Shown here piece after piece: positions 23,115 through 32,050 of a DNA stretch of 64,000 nt. The notes beneath the pieces were generated by a model, which was given only the letters and a program-made list of their open reading frames with translations, did not search any database and was not told the DNA's origin. Both the position numbers and the translations under genes were made by a program. Each line of letters begins with the position of its first letter. Position 1 is the first letter of the stretch. Source of the stretch: Pseudomonas weihenstephanensis. Its GTDB lineage: Bacteria > Pseudomonadota > Gammaproteobacteria > Pseudomonadales > Pseudomonadaceae. The stretch is from positions 372,001-436,000 of the forward strand of contig NZ_JYLF01000002.1 in assembly GCF_001043055.1 (NCBI RefSeq), in the 5' to 3' direction.

Positions 23115-23900
23115 TAGCACAGCGGTCTCACAGTCAGTCTCGGGCGTCGCAACGGGTGTACCCATCAACACACGACTGATAGCCTCCTGCGCTCTGAATG
23201 CCAGCACTGCGCGCTCTTGCTGATCGCTGGCAATCGGTTCCAACACGTGAATTTCGACGTCGGCCTGGGCGTGGCTGAACAAGCGCATCAAGTGCGACAC
23301 CAAATCGTCATTCCCGATAAACGGCGCGATGGTGTCTGGCTCGCCATCACGGACATAGCGGATGGCAACCGGTTGCACAGGCACATGACTGTCGATGGCC
23401 GCCGACAACAGGCGCCCGTGAAAGGTACGCACCGAGCGCCCATCAGTGGTCGTGCCCTCGGGAAACATCAAGAGCGGCAGCGGCTGCTGCAAGTGCCGGG
23501 TCATGTGCTCGCGAACCCGCTGACTGTCGCCCGCGCCACGGCGAATGAACAGACTGCCAGCCTTGGCGGCCAGCCAACCCGCCACGGGCCAGCCGCGAAC
23601 CTCGGCTTTGGACAAAAACGATAAAGGGGTCAATTGCCCCAGCAGTGCAATATCAGTCCATGACACATGATTGCTGACCCATAGCATGGGGGTTTGAGGC
23701 AGTTGCCCGAACACTTTGATGCGATAGGGTAGGGCATTGCTCAAACGGCTCATGAAAAATTGTGACCAACGCTGGCGCCGGTTCATGGTGCTGTTGAGTT
23801 TTAGACGCTCCATCAGCCCAAACACACTGGCCATGCCCAGCCCCAGCGCGACCACCAGCAGCACGCGGGTCACTCGGCCATAACGACGCAACCGGCGCAT
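23106..23900 (-). CDS. olsA: Lyso-ornithine lipid O-acyltransferase (OlsA; PlsC family)
   Basis: Second step of ornithine lipid synthesis: esterifies the 3-hydroxy group of lyso-ornithine lipid using acyl-ACP. 264 residues with an N-terminal membrane segment (about 13-30, LLVVALGLGMASVFGLM), the acyltransferase motif NHVSWTD (HX4D) and FPEGTTTDG. PlsC proteins can also make phosphatidic acid, but the tight coupling to olsB (TAATG stop/start overlap) points to OlsA. In P. aeruginosa the pair is PA4350-PA4351 as I recall. Its 3' end overlaps acpH. Confidence 0.88.
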   Translation of the reverse strand: MRRLRRYGRVTRVLLVVALGLGMASVFGLMERLKLNSTMNRRQRWSQFFMSRLSNALPYRIKVFGQLPQTPMLWVSNHVSWTDIALLGQLTPLSFLSKAEVRGWPVAGWLAAKAGSLFIRRGAGDSQRVREHMTRHLQQPLPLLMFPEGTTTDGRSVRTFHGRLLSAAIDSHVPVQPVAIRYVRDGEPDTIAPFIGNDDLVSHLMRLFSHAQADVEIHVLEPIASDQQERAVLAFRAQEAISRVLMGTPVATPETDCETAVLSH

Positions 23901-24655
23901 TACATGGCCGCCTTGAAGTGGCGTGCATAGCGCGGGCAGAGTTCGTCACGCTTGAGCAGGATAAACACATCGGCGACCTGAAAGTCTTCGTCCCAGCACG
24001 GCTCGCCGCACACCTTGGCACCCAGGCGCATGTAGGCTTTGAGCAGGGGGGGCATTTGCGCGATGAGGTTGAGGGGCACGTCGTGCGGCGGTAACGGTTT
24101 TTTCGGTTCGGCGCGTAAGTGCTCGGTACATAAATATCGTTCACGCAGGCGCTGCATGATCGCCTGTGCTTGCACGCCACCATCCTGCATCGGGATGCTG
24201 GCGCAGCCCATCAGGTAGCGATAGTTGCCCTGGTTGAGCACCTCGGCCAATTCCGCCCACAACACCGCAATCGTGCCGCCATTGCGGTAGGCCGGGTCTA
24301 CACAGGTGCGGCCAATCTCCAGGATCGGTCCTTGCAGATGCGCCAGCCCGTGCAAGTTGAATTCTTCTTCGCTGTAAAAGTGGCCAATGCTGCGTGCGGC
24401 GGCGTGATCCAGCAGACGGGTGGTAGCGACCAGTTGGCCGCTGTTTAAGTCGCGTACACCGATGTGCGCGCAGTGCGTGTCGAATGCGTCTTGGTCCAGC
24501 CCACTTTCGCCGCCTTTGAGCGTTGCTTTGAGTTCATCGCTGAACACACGAAAGCGCAGCGCTTGCGCCTCGCGCAACCCTTGGGGGTCGACCAGACGCT
24601 CTGCCAGCAGGCGTCGTGCGTGAACAGTGTCGCGAATGCGGGCGATCTGAGACAT
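23900..24655 (-). CDS. olsB: L-ornithine N-alpha-acyltransferase (OlsB)
   Basis: First step of ornithine lipid synthesis: transfers a 3-hydroxyacyl group from ACP to ornithine to give lyso-ornithine lipid. 251 residues from ATG 24655 ([11 protein letters not shown]); a longer in-frame start adds 15 unconserved residues. GNAT-like fold with the family stretches [21 protein letters not shown] and [17 protein letters not shown]. Its stop overlaps the olsA ATG (TAATG). Upstream lies a Pho-box array, so the operon is expected to be turned on by PhoB in phosphate starvation, when membranes swap phospholipid for ornithine lipid. Confidence 0.92.
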   Translation of the reverse strand: MSQIARIRDTVHARRLLAERLVDPQGLREAQALRFRVFSDELKATLKGGESGLDQDAFDTHCAHIGVRDLNSGQLVATTRLLDHAAARSIGHFYSEEEFNLHGLAHLQGPILEIGRTCVDPAYRNGGTIAVLWAELAEVLNQGNYRYLMGCASIPMQDGGVQAQAIMQRLRERYLCTEHLRAEPKKPLPPHDVPLNLIAQMPPLLKAYMRLGAKVCGEPCWDEDFQVADVFILLKRDELCPRYARHFKAAM

Positions 24656-24737
24656 TGCCAATCTCCATGCAGGCCTTTGCCCGCTTAGGGTTGCTGCCAA
24701 TCGACTGAGGAGTGCAACCTCAGGCTAGGCAGGCGCA

Positions 24738-24777
24738 ATGTCATCGCCATGACAGTTGGATGATGCTTGCATGACAG
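24738..24777 (-). promoter_or_regulatory. Double Pho box upstream of olsBA
   Basis: On the minus strand: CTGTCAT, GCATCAT, CTGTCAT, ATGACAT, each separated by exactly four bases (11-bp period). Two copies match the PhoB 7-mer CTGTCAT perfectly; the other two match in part. The array ends 83 bp before the olsB ATG and is oriented toward it. Confidence 0.85.
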
Positions 24778-24918
24778 ACGCTGCGGGCGTTTGAGGCCAG
24801 ATGAACTGTCGGGGTAAGTTAACGTCCTACACGATGCGCGAAAAAAACCTAACGCACGGCTTGCATGTACCCGGACTAGGGGTAATGTTCGCCCACGTCT
24901 ACTGGCTAAAGAGTCCTT

Positions 24919-25509
24919 ATGTTTAAAGCGTGTTTATCTTCTGTTGGCGCGGTGTTACTGACGCTCGGCGTGAGCCTGCCCGCGCAGGCCAATTGGTATC
25001 TGGATGGTGAATCGTCGCGTTTGTCGTTTATCACCACACAAAACGCCAACGTTGCAGCTGTGCATCGATTTTTGGTGTTGCACGGCAAAGTGGATCGCAA
25101 GGGGCAAGCGCAAGTGCGTATCGAGATGGATTCGGTCAACAGCGCGGTGCCGTTGCGCGACGAACGCATGCGTGACGTGTTGTTCGATTTCAAGCACTAC
25201 CCCGAAGCGCAAATCACGGCGCAAATCGACCTTCAGCCCCTCAATGATCTGGCGCCTGGCGCCCAATTTGAGTTGCGTTTACCGGTCACGGTCAGCCTGC
25301 GCGGTAAGCAACACACCTATGATGCCGAGTTACTGGCCACGCGCCTGGATGAGCATCGCTTTCAAGTGGTGACCCTGGAACCGCTGGTGGTACAGGCCGA
25401 GGATTTCGGGTTGCAACCCGAGCTGCAAACCTTGCGTAAATTGGCCGGTTTGTCGGCGATCAGCTTTTCAGTGCCGGTGGGTGCGGTGCTGATTTTCACG
25501 GCGCGCTGA
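24919..25509 (+). CDS. YceI-family periplasmic lipid-binding protein
   Basis: 196 residues with a clear Sec signal peptide (MFKACLSSVGAVLLTLGVSLPAQA, cleaved near 24) and a YceI lipocalin-like beta barrel that in homologs binds polyisoprenoid-type lipids. The opening NWYLDGESSRLSFITTQ and FDFKHYPEAQITA patterns are typical. The exact role is unknown. The cardiolipin-synthase-like gene starts one base after its stop, so the two are an operon, divergent from olsBA across the Pho-box region. Confidence 0.9.
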   Translation: MFKACLSSVGAVLLTLGVSLPAQANWYLDGESSRLSFITTQNANVAAVHRFLVLHGKVDRKGQAQVRIEMDSVNSAVPLRDERMRDVLFDFKHYPEAQITAQIDLQPLNDLAPGAQFELRLPVTVSLRGKQHTYDAELLATRLDEHRFQVVTLEPLVVQAEDFGLQPELQTLRKLAGLSAISFSVPVGAVLIFTAR

Positions 25510-25510
25510 G

Positions 25511-26665
25511 ATGGCAGGGGCCGTGTTCCCGTGGCGCAGTGTCAATCGCTTCGAATTGTTGATCGACGGTCCGCAGTTTTTCCCGCGTATGCTCGCCGCC
25601 ATTGCCCAGGCACAGGGCCATATCGATCTGGAGCTGTATTTGGTCGAAAGCGGGGCCTGTGCAGACGCGATCGTGCAGGCCCTGGAGCATGCCGCCGAGC
25701 GCGAGGTGCGGGTGCGCTGCCTGTTTGACGGTTACGGCAGTTTGGCGTTTTCCTTGAGTTTGCGTCGCCGCTTGATCGACGCTGGCGTGGAGCTGCGCTT
25801 TTACAACCGCATCAGTTGGCGCAAGGGGTTGAATAATCTGTACCGCGATCACCGCAAGTTGTTGTTGGTGGATCAGCAATTGGCTGTGGTCGGTGGCACG
25901 GGCGTGACCGATGAATTTTGGCAGCCGGGTACCAATACCTGCGACTGGCATGAAGTGATGGTCGAGATTCAAGGGCCGTTGGTGCAGGACTGGCAGATGC
26001 TGTTTGACCGGCAATGGCGCGCCAATATCAGCCGCAAAGCCTGGAAACCCGCCACGCACTTCGGGTTGTCCCATTTGCCCAGGGTGCCCGAGCAAGGGCC
26101 GGGGATGGGGCGGGTGGCGTATGCCGATGCGCATCAACACCGCGATATTTTGCAGTCGCTGGTCAGGGCAATTAACAGCGCCAAACAGCGAATCTGGTTG
26201 GCCACGCCTTATTTTCTGCCGACCTGGCAAGTGCGCCGCTCGTTGCGTCGCGCGGCGAGCCGTGGGGTAGATGTGCGCTTGCTGCTCACCGGTCCTCGTA
26301 CCGATCATCCCTCTGTGCGATACGCCGGTCATCGCTACTACCCGCGCTTGCTTAAGGCAGGGGTGCAAATTTTTGAGTATCAGCCGTGTTTTTTGCACCT
26401 CAAAATGGTGCTGATCGATGACTGGGTGAGTATTGGTTCGTGCAACTTCGATCACTGGAACTTGCACTTCAACCTTGAGGCCAATCTCGAAGCGCTGGAC
26501 CCGGCCTTGACTCAAGCGGTGGCTACAAGCTTTGTCAGTGACTTCAAACAGAGCCAGCCGGTCAGCTTGGACGCCTGGCAATCGCGTCCTCTTTGGCGGC
26601 GGGTCAAACAGCGCATCTGGGGCTGGGTTGACCGCTTGGTGGTCAACATAGTGGGGCGTCGCTAA
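25511..26665 (+). CDS. Phospholipase D-family cardiolipin synthase (ClsB-like)
   Basis: 384 residues with two HKD motifs: HRKLLLVD (His114) and HLKMVLID (His296), each followed by the family GG/GSxN residues (VVGGTGVTD and SIGSCNFDHWN). It has no N-terminal membrane helices, so it is closer to ClsB/YbhO than ClsA. The likely reaction is phosphatidyl transfer making cardiolipin or phosphatidylglycerol; a phospholipase role cannot be excluded. Transcribed with the yceI gene. Together with olsBA and acpH it makes a membrane-lipid cluster. Confidence 0.88.
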   Translation: MAGAVFPWRSVNRFELLIDGPQFFPRMLAAIAQAQGHIDLELYLVESGACADAIVQALEHAAEREVRVRCLFDGYGSLAFSLSLRRRLIDAGVELRFYNRISWRKGLNNLYRDHRKLLLVDQQLAVVGGTGVTDEFWQPGTNTCDWHEVMVEIQGPLVQDWQMLFDRQWRANISRKAWKPATHFGLSHLPRVPEQGPGMGRVAYADAHQHRDILQSLVRAINSAKQRIWLATPYFLPTWQVRRSLRRAASRGVDVRLLLTGPRTDHPSVRYAGHRYYPRLLKAGVQIFEYQPCFLHLKMVLIDDWVSIGSCNFDHWNLHFNLEANLEALDPALTQAVATSFVSDFKQSQPVSLDAWQSRPLWRRVKQRIWGWVDRLVVNIVGRR

Positions 26666-26802
26666 CGCGTGCCCGGATTGTTTGAGGCGGCGATAAGCGG
26701 TTTTAATTCAACAGGCGGTTACAGAGTGTTCAAGAACGTGCAGAATCGAGGCGCTCGACGGCCAATTGGAGAGCGTGAGTACGATTTCTGGAGCGTTTTT
26801 GC

Positions 26803-27438
26803 ATGACACTTTCGTTGTTGTTGGCGGTACTGGCCTCAGGCTTTATTTATGGCATCACACCGGGGCCCGGGGTGTTGGCCGTTTTTGGGATTGGTGCGGC
26901 GCGTGGGCGTCGCGCGGGCGCCGGTTTTTTGTGCGGGCACTTGCTCGGTGATGTGATTTGGTGCAGTACGGCATTGATTGCCATCGTGGGTGCGCGGGAG
27001 TTCGGCAGCGCCGCATTTAACGTGCTGGGTTTATTGAGCGGGCTGTACTTGTTCTGGTTAGGGCTGCGTGCCGTCCGTGCGCAACGCAACAGCGGAGCGC
27101 AACAAGGTCCGGCTCGCCAACCGTTTGCCCACGGTATTTTTTTTGGCCTGACCAACCCCAAAGCCTATCCCGTGGCAGTGGCCACTTTTACCGCTTTGCT
27201 TTCCAGTCGGGCAGAGCTTTTGACGTGGGCGATGTTGCCCTGGCTGATAGCGCTCAGCTTTGTGGGCGGCGCGCTGGCTTACGCCATTTTGGTCGCGGTG
27301 GTTGGGGCCAGCCAGGTGCGGGCTGTGTATCAGCGCCATGAATTACTGATTACACGCTTGTGCGGCGTCATGTTTATAGGCTTTGCCATTAGTGCCTTGG
27401 GCCATGCATTGCCCGGGTTGTGGTTGAGTCTTGGATGA
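26803..27438 (+). CDS. LysE/RhtB-family exporter
   Basis: 211 residues with about six hydrophobic helices. The LysE signature GITPGPGVLAVFGIGAARGRRAG is at about residues 17-39, and GLTNPKA marks the mid-protein loop. It exports amino acids or related small molecules; the substrate is not predictable. Monocistronic: 137 bases after the cardiolipin-synthase-like gene and 82 before the GGDEF gene. Confidence 0.88.
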   Translation: MTLSLLLAVLASGFIYGITPGPGVLAVFGIGAARGRRAGAGFLCGHLLGDVIWCSTALIAIVGAREFGSAAFNVLGLLSGLYLFWLGLRAVRAQRNSGAQQGPARQPFAHGIFFGLTNPKAYPVAVATFTALLSSRAELLTWAMLPWLIALSFVGGALAYAILVAVVGASQVRAVYQRHELLITRLCGVMFIGFAISALGHALPGLWLSLG

Positions 27439-27520
27439 ACTGAGTGGCAAGGATTCACTCGGCGGGTATTACGTAAAAGGATGACGCATGAGGTTTCACC
27501 TTCTGGCTTAGAGCTGCCCC

Positions 27521-28807
27521 ATGGATATTAAAAGCTACCTGGCTCAATCCAGCGTTATTGATTTGTTGCTCGATGCCGTATGTGTGGTCGATCGTCAGGG
27601 GCGCTTCATTTATGTCAGTGCCGCCTGCGAACGCATTTTTGGTTATGCGCAGGACGAATTGATTGGCACCCGCATGATTGACCTGGTGCTTCCCGCCGAC
27701 CGCGAGCGGACCCTTCAGGCGGCCAAAGAAATCATGGGCGGTGAACCCAAGCTCAATTTCGAGAACCGTTATGCGCGCAAAGATGGGCAGGTGGCTCATA
27801 TCCTGTGGTCGGCACGTTGGTCGCAGACCTGGCAGATGCGCATCGCGGTGGCTCGCGACATCACCGAGCGAAAGCACGCGGAGTCTCGCCAGCAGGCATT
27901 GTTTGATATCTCTGAAGCGGCGCATAACGCCGAAGACTTGATGCAACTCTTCAAGCGGGTGCATCAGTTGATCGGCCAATGGCTGCCGGCGTTGAATTTC
28001 TCAATAGCGCTGTGCGACACCCCTCAAGGTGACTTGAGTTTTCCTTATCTCGTCGATGATCACCCTCAACGAGAGAGGGACGAGGTCAGCCATTTTAGTG
28101 AGTTAGTCATTCGCAGTGGCCAGCCTCTGTTGCACAGCGCGCGCGATACGGCCTCATGGCTGGGTGTGCCCTTGGCCACCCACAAAGGCATCATTGGTGC
28201 GGTGTTGGTCAAGAGCTCTTTGGGAAACGAGCGGTATACCGAGCAGCACAAAGAATTACTGCAATACGTGTCCACTCAAGTGGCGGCGGCCATAGAGCGA
28301 AAGCAACTGCATACCCGCTTGCAGTACTTGGCCCAGTACGATGCCTTGACCCATCTGCTCAATCGCGAGTCGTTGTATGAGCGCTTGCACAGCGCATTGG
28401 CCAAAGCCAAACGGGATAAGGGTTTTCTGGCAGTGCTGTATGTCGACCTGGACCATTTCAAACAGATCAATGATCGTTATGGGCATGGTTTTGGCGATAC
28501 CTTGTTGCAACACATTGCCAGGCGCTTGCAGCATTGCGTGCGCGAGAGCGACACCGTCGCGAGGATGAGCGGCGATGAATTCGTGCTGGTGCTGGATAAC
28601 CTCAAGCTGCCAGAACATGCGCTGATCGTAGCGGAAAAAGTCCGTATTAATCTCAGCCTGCCGCTATTGATCGAGGGACACACGCTCAATGTACTGCCCA
28701 GTATCGGCGTGGCGATCTACCCCGAGCACGGCGACCAGGTGCCGCAATTGCTCCATCATGCCGACACGGCCATGTACAGCGTGAAAAGGCAGGGACGCAC
28801 GGTATGA
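27521..28807 (+). CDS. PAS-GAF-GGDEF protein, probable diguanylate cyclase
   Basis: 428 residues: PAS domain about 10-122 (VVDRQGRFIYVSAACERIFGY), GAF-like domain about 130-265, GGDEF domain about 275-428 (YVDLDHFKQINDRYGHGFGD). The active loop is SGDEF (350-354), a conservative change from GGDEF still found in active enzymes. An I-site RESD (341-344) lies exactly five residues before it, so product feedback by c-di-GMP is expected. No membrane segments or EAL domain. Likely makes c-di-GMP in response to a cytosolic cue; the cue is unknown. Confidence 0.88.
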   Translation: MDIKSYLAQSSVIDLLLDAVCVVDRQGRFIYVSAACERIFGYAQDELIGTRMIDLVLPADRERTLQAAKEIMGGEPKLNFENRYARKDGQVAHILWSARWSQTWQMRIAVARDITERKHAESRQQALFDISEAAHNAEDLMQLFKRVHQLIGQWLPALNFSIALCDTPQGDLSFPYLVDDHPQRERDEVSHFSELVIRSGQPLLHSARDTASWLGVPLATHKGIIGAVLVKSSLGNERYTEQHKELLQYVSTQVAAAIERKQLHTRLQYLAQYDALTHLLNRESLYERLHSALAKAKRDKGFLAVLYVDLDHFKQINDRYGHGFGDTLLQHIARRLQHCVRESDTVARMSGDEFVLVLDNLKLPEHALIVAEKVRINLSLPLLIEGHTLNVLPSIGVAIYPEHGDQVPQLLHHADTAMYSVKRQGRTV

Positions 28808-29111
28808 GGGAGGTTGCAGTGCATTATTTCGATGTGACGCGTCCGGGCTTTGGAGGCCGGCTTGATCGTAGTACCGGCGGCCGTGCTGGATGGCCATTCA
28901 GGAGATCGCTGTAGGCAGGTGAGTTGTGCTTTTGCCCAGTCGAACGCGCTAGCGAGCCGGGACAGTGATGCGAAGGACGTGGATTGCGCTCGAACGGCAG
29001 TGGAGGTTGTTGCATTGCGTCACGTTGTGGGAGTCCTGTGTAGGGGGACTACGCGACTGTCTAGAGACTTGCTCAGTTGATTTAAGTGAAATCAATGAGT
29101 TTGGAGAAAAG
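28808..29111. other. 304-bp spacer before tRNA-Gly, nothing clear
   Basis: I found no convincing gene, strong terminator or promoter here. It holds the putative end of the GGDEF transcript and the 3' flank of tRNA-Gly. In remembered P. putida and P. aeruginosa gene orders the genes on either side of this stretch lie in different regions, so a join between blocks may be near. Confidence 0.4.
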
Positions 29112-29185
29112 TGGAGCGGGTGAAGGGAATCGAACCCTCGTTATCAGCTTGGGAAGCTGGAGTAATGCCATTATACGACACCCGC
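29112..29185 (-). tRNA. tRNA-Gly (anticodon CCC)
   Basis: Minus-strand 74-nt cloverleaf: acceptor GCGGGTG/CACCCGC, anticodon loop TTCCCAA, T-loop TTCGATT, encoded CCA end. It closely resembles E. coli glyU. The outermost anticodon-stem pair appears to be C-A rather than Watson-Crick. Reads GGG codons. Confidence 0.95.
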
Positions 29186-29252
29186 TCAGAGCGGCTGACT
29201 TTGTACCAGAACGCGGCCTGTTTGAGAAGTTTTAATTCCAGAAATCGTTGAC

Positions 29253-30137
29253 TTACGCGCTCATGCAACAGGGCGTGTGTGAAGGTTTGCTCTGTATGAA
29301 TGCAGATACAGCCATCGGTTGCAGGAAGTTGAGCAGGGCGCTTTTACAGTGTTGGCTGGCGCTGGCGTGCTCCATGTCCAGAAAATGCCCGGTGTTTTGT
29401 ACGGCAATGAACTGGCTGTTCGCAATAGCGTCTGCAAAGTGGCGCGCATCACTGGCGGCGGTGTATTCGTCCCAGGCGCCATTGATGAACAGCACAGGGA
29501 TTGCAATGCCGTATGCGTCACCCAGAGTGTTCAGGCCGCCGGCGCTCAGCAGTTGTTCGATGTGAAAGTGCATTTGTGCGTATTCGTGATCGGCAAGGTT
29601 ACTGATATGGCGAAAGTTGAAGCGTTTGAACAGGTGCGGCAAGTGTTTGCCCAGCGTGTCATTCACCAGGTTGCCGAGCAGCGTGCGGTTGCCCGCAGCC
29701 AGGCCCTGGCGACCGCGTTCCAGGTAGTCGTACATCGCGTGGTTCACGCGGTGTGAGAACGAGCTGATGACGGCTTTTTCGATGCGTCGGGGCGTGTTGG
29801 CCAGCGCCGTAAGTGCGACCAGCCCGCCCCATGAAAACGACAGCAAAAATCGGGCATCAAAGTGCTCGATCAATTCGAGCAGCACCTGCGCTTCAAGCTC
29901 ATTGGTCAGCAGCGTTTGATGGCGGTTGTGCTGCTTTGACTGGCCCGCATACGGCTGGTCGTACAAGACGACATTCAGCGCGGGGTGCAGGTTTTTTAAG
30001 GTTTTGGCAAATGACGCAGTGGTGGCCATCGACCCGTTGACCAGAATGATCGTGCTTTGAGCCGTTTCACTGCGATACAACTCAGTGTGAATTCGATACT
30101 GACCTTGAATGTCGAGCACAGCGATTTCAGGCGTCAT
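29253..30137 (-). CDS. phaG: PhaG/RhlA-family 3-hydroxyacyl-ACP acyl enzyme
   Basis: 294 residues, alpha/beta hydrolase fold: oxyanion stretch ILVNGSMATTASF, nucleophile Ser in SFSWGG, Asp in NGAWDEYT and His in NTGHFLDME. These and the N-terminus MTPEIAVLDIQGQYR match P. putida PhaG, which diverts (R)-3-hydroxyacyl groups from ACP (fatty acid synthesis) toward polyhydroxyalkanoate; the related RhlA makes rhamnolipid lipid tails. As I recall, P. putida phaG also lies just upstream of ung-tct-nadB-algU, supporting the call. RhlA-like or thioesterase activity remains possible. Confidence 0.75.
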   Translation of the reverse strand: MTPEIAVLDIQGQYRIHTELYRSETAQSTIILVNGSMATTASFAKTLKNLHPALNVVLYDQPYAGQSKQHNRHQTLLTNELEAQVLLELIEHFDARFLLSFSWGGLVALTALANTPRRIEKAVISSFSHRVNHAMYDYLERGRQGLAAGNRTLLGNLVNDTLGKHLPHLFKRFNFRHISNLADHEYAQMHFHIEQLLSAGGLNTLGDAYGIAIPVLFINGAWDEYTAASDARHFADAIANSQFIAVQNTGHFLDMEHASASQHCKSALLNFLQPMAVSAFIQSKPSHTPCCMSA

Positions 30138-30240
30138 GGCGGCATACTCCAGCGAGCCGAGCGTCGGTTAGCCTGACGATGAACCTCAAATGTGACAGTC
30201 GATGGTGGCGGTGCCAACGGTGCGATAGACGGCCCAACGT

Positions 30241-30933
30241 TTAAAACAAGGCGATTTCTTGCGGGCTGAGCGCTCGATACTCACCGGGTGCCAGCCCTTT
30301 ATCGAGGCTCAGCGCTCCAATGCTTTCGCGGTGCAGGCGCAGCACTTTGTTATTGAAGTAACCAAACATGCGTTTGACCTGATGGTAGCGCCCTTCAACG
30401 ATGCTCAACCGGGCGCTGTGCGCACTGAGCACATGCAGCTCAGCGGGCAGGGTAGTGAGGTCTTCGTAGGCGAAGTAAATGCCTTGTTTGAACGTGGCTG
30501 CATACGCGCTGCTGATCGTTTGTTCCGTTTCGACGTAATACACCTTGGGCAGCTTGGTTTCTGGCTGGGTCACGTGGCGTGACCAGTGGCCATCGTTGGT
30601 AATGAGCATCAACCCGCTGGTGTTGAAATCCAGTCGCCCGGCAATGTGCAGGTCTTCCTTGTCCGGCTCGTTCAATAGATCGAGCACCGTTGGGTGCTCC
30701 GGGTCCTGGGTGGCGCTGACGCAGCCGGGCGGTTTATGCAGCATGAAGTACCGCGCCGCTTTACCGGCTTGCAGGGTCTGCCCGTCGAGTTCGATGCGAT
30801 TGAACGCACGCACTTCATAATGCGGGTCGCTGATGATCTGCCCATCCACCTGAATGCGCTTTTCGATCAGCAACAGGCGAACTTGCTGGCGGTTCAATTG
30901 CGGCAGGTTGCTCAGGAAACGGTCTAAACGCAT
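30241..30933 (-). CDS. rsuA: 16S rRNA pseudouridine(516) synthase
   Basis: Isomerises U516 of 16S rRNA. 230 residues: N-terminal S4-like RNA-binding domain (MRLDRFLSNLPQLNRQQVRLLL pattern, here split by helices, about 1-55) and the catalytic domain with Asp102 in GRLDFNTSG. Length and numbering match E. coli RsuA. Upstream is the small cysteine-rich gene, 33 bases from it and probably co-transcribed. Confidence 0.93.
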   Translation of the reverse strand: MRLDRFLSNLPQLNRQQVRLLLIEKRIQVDGQIISDPHYEVRAFNRIELDGQTLQAGKAARYFMLHKPPGCVSATQDPEHPTVLDLLNEPDKEDLHIAGRLDFNTSGLMLITNDGHWSRHVTQPETKLPKVYYVETEQTISSAYAATFKQGIYFAYEDLTTLPAELHVLSAHSARLSIVEGRYHQVKRMFGYFNNKVLRLHRESIGALSLDKGLAPGEYRALSPQEIALF

Positions 30934-30966
30934 AGCCTTCGATCACATGAAAGTCAGGAGCGCATC

Positions 30967-31191
30967 TTAACGGCTGACGCCTGCATTCGATGCAGCAAGT
31001 TGCTTGAGCACCCCGGCGCAGCGCGGGCAAAGGCACGTCGCATTGCGCAGTTCGGGAGCAAGCGCCTCAATGACGTTGGGGGCAATCGTGACCTCAAAGC
31101 ACCAGCACGGGCTGGCGGATGGCTCATCATTGCCGACCATCGCGCATTGGTTGCTGGCGCCGCAGGCAGGGCACAGGCTGGGTGTCGACAT
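30967..31191 (-). CDS. Cysteine-rich CWC family small protein
   Basis: 74 residues from ATG 31191 (MSTPSLCPACGASNQC). Cysteines are arranged as CPACG, NQC, CWC and CLCPRC, consistent with one or two zinc-binding knuckles; the CWC motif names the family. Function is unknown. It is 33 bases upstream of rsuA and divergent from ung, so a link to RNA modification or translation is possible but unproven. Confidence 0.75.
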   Translation of the reverse strand: MSTPSLCPACGASNQCAMVGNDEPSASPCWCFEVTIAPNVIEALAPELRNATCLCPRCAGVLKQLAASNAGVSR

Positions 31192-31283
31192 GGGAGGGCC
31201 ATAACGCGTAGGGTTCAGGCCGATCTTTATACAACATTTAAGCCGTAACCATGATGTGCGGCGACCACACGTCCCTGATTGCA

Positions 31284-31312
31284 TTGACAAGCCAGACGCG
31301 CTTTTTTAGTGT
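31284..31312 (+). promoter_or_regulatory. Probable ung promoter
   Basis: TTGACA (31284-31289), 17-base spacer, TAGTGT (31307-31312), 29 bases before the ung ATG. The -35 box is perfect and the -10 box partial. Confidence 0.6.
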
Positions 31313-31340
31313 CCGCACCCTAGTTTTTCGAGTAATAGCC

Positions 31341-32033
31341 ATGACGCTGGACGACCGTATAAAAATCGAACCCCTCTGGAAGCAGGCATTGCGTGAGGAG
31401 TTCGAAAAAACCTACATGGGCGATCTGCGTGAGTTCCTGCGCCAGGAGCACGCGGCGGGCAAAGAGATCTACCCGCCTGGCCCACTGATTTTCAACGCGC
31501 TGAACTCGACCCCGCTTGATCAGGTCAAGGTGGTCATCCTGGGACAGGACCCCTATCACGGTCCCGGTCAGGCGCACGGATTGTGTTTTTCTGTGCAACC
31601 CGGCGTGCCCGCACCACCGTCGCTGGTCAACATTTATAAAGAACTCAAACGCGACTTGAATATCGACATCGCCCCGCACGGCTGTTTGCAGTCATGGGCG
31701 CAGCAGGGGGTTTTGCTGCTTAACACGACCATGACGGTGGAGCGCGCCAATGCCGCCTCCCATGCCAAAAAAGGCTGGGAACACTTCACCGACCGGATTA
31801 TTCAGGTGGTGAGTGAGCAACAGCCCAAACTGGTGTTTTTGTTATGGGGCGCCCATGCCCAGAGCAAACAGAAGCTGATCGATGCCACCAAACATCTGGT
31901 GCTGACGTCGGTGCACCCGTCGCCGCTTTCTGCCTATCGCGGATTTATCGGCAACGGGCACTTCAGCCGCACCAACAAGTTTCTTGAGCAAAACGGCCTG
32001 ACGCCCATTGACTGGAAGTTGCCTGACGCTTGA
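31341..32033 (+). CDS. ung: Uracil-DNA glycosylase
   Basis: Removes uracil from DNA to start base-excision repair. 230 residues from ATG 31341 ([15 protein letters not shown]). Family 1 motifs are intact: water-activating Asp in [13 protein letters not shown], uracil-binding Asn in [10 protein letters not shown], and the His/Leu insertion loop [12 protein letters not shown]. Divergent from the CWC-rsuA pair and convergent with the AbrB-type gene; in P. aeruginosa and P. putida ung also borders the tct locus. Confidence 0.97.
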   Translation: MTLDDRIKIEPLWKQALREEFEKTYMGDLREFLRQEHAAGKEIYPPGPLIFNALNSTPLDQVKVVILGQDPYHGPGQAHGLCFSVQPGVPAPPSLVNIYKELKRDLNIDIAPHGCLQSWAQQGVLLLNTTMTVERANAASHAKKGWEHFTDRIIQVVSEQQPKLVFLLWGAHAQSKQKLIDATKHLVLTSVHPSPLSAYRGFIGNGHFSRTNKFLEQNGLTPIDWKLPDA

Positions 32034-32050
32034 GGCAGGGCGGCAAGCCT

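Noticed and set aside
28808..29111. Possible small RNA before tRNA-Gly
   Set aside because: No promoter-terminator pair or clear hairpin with T-run was found.
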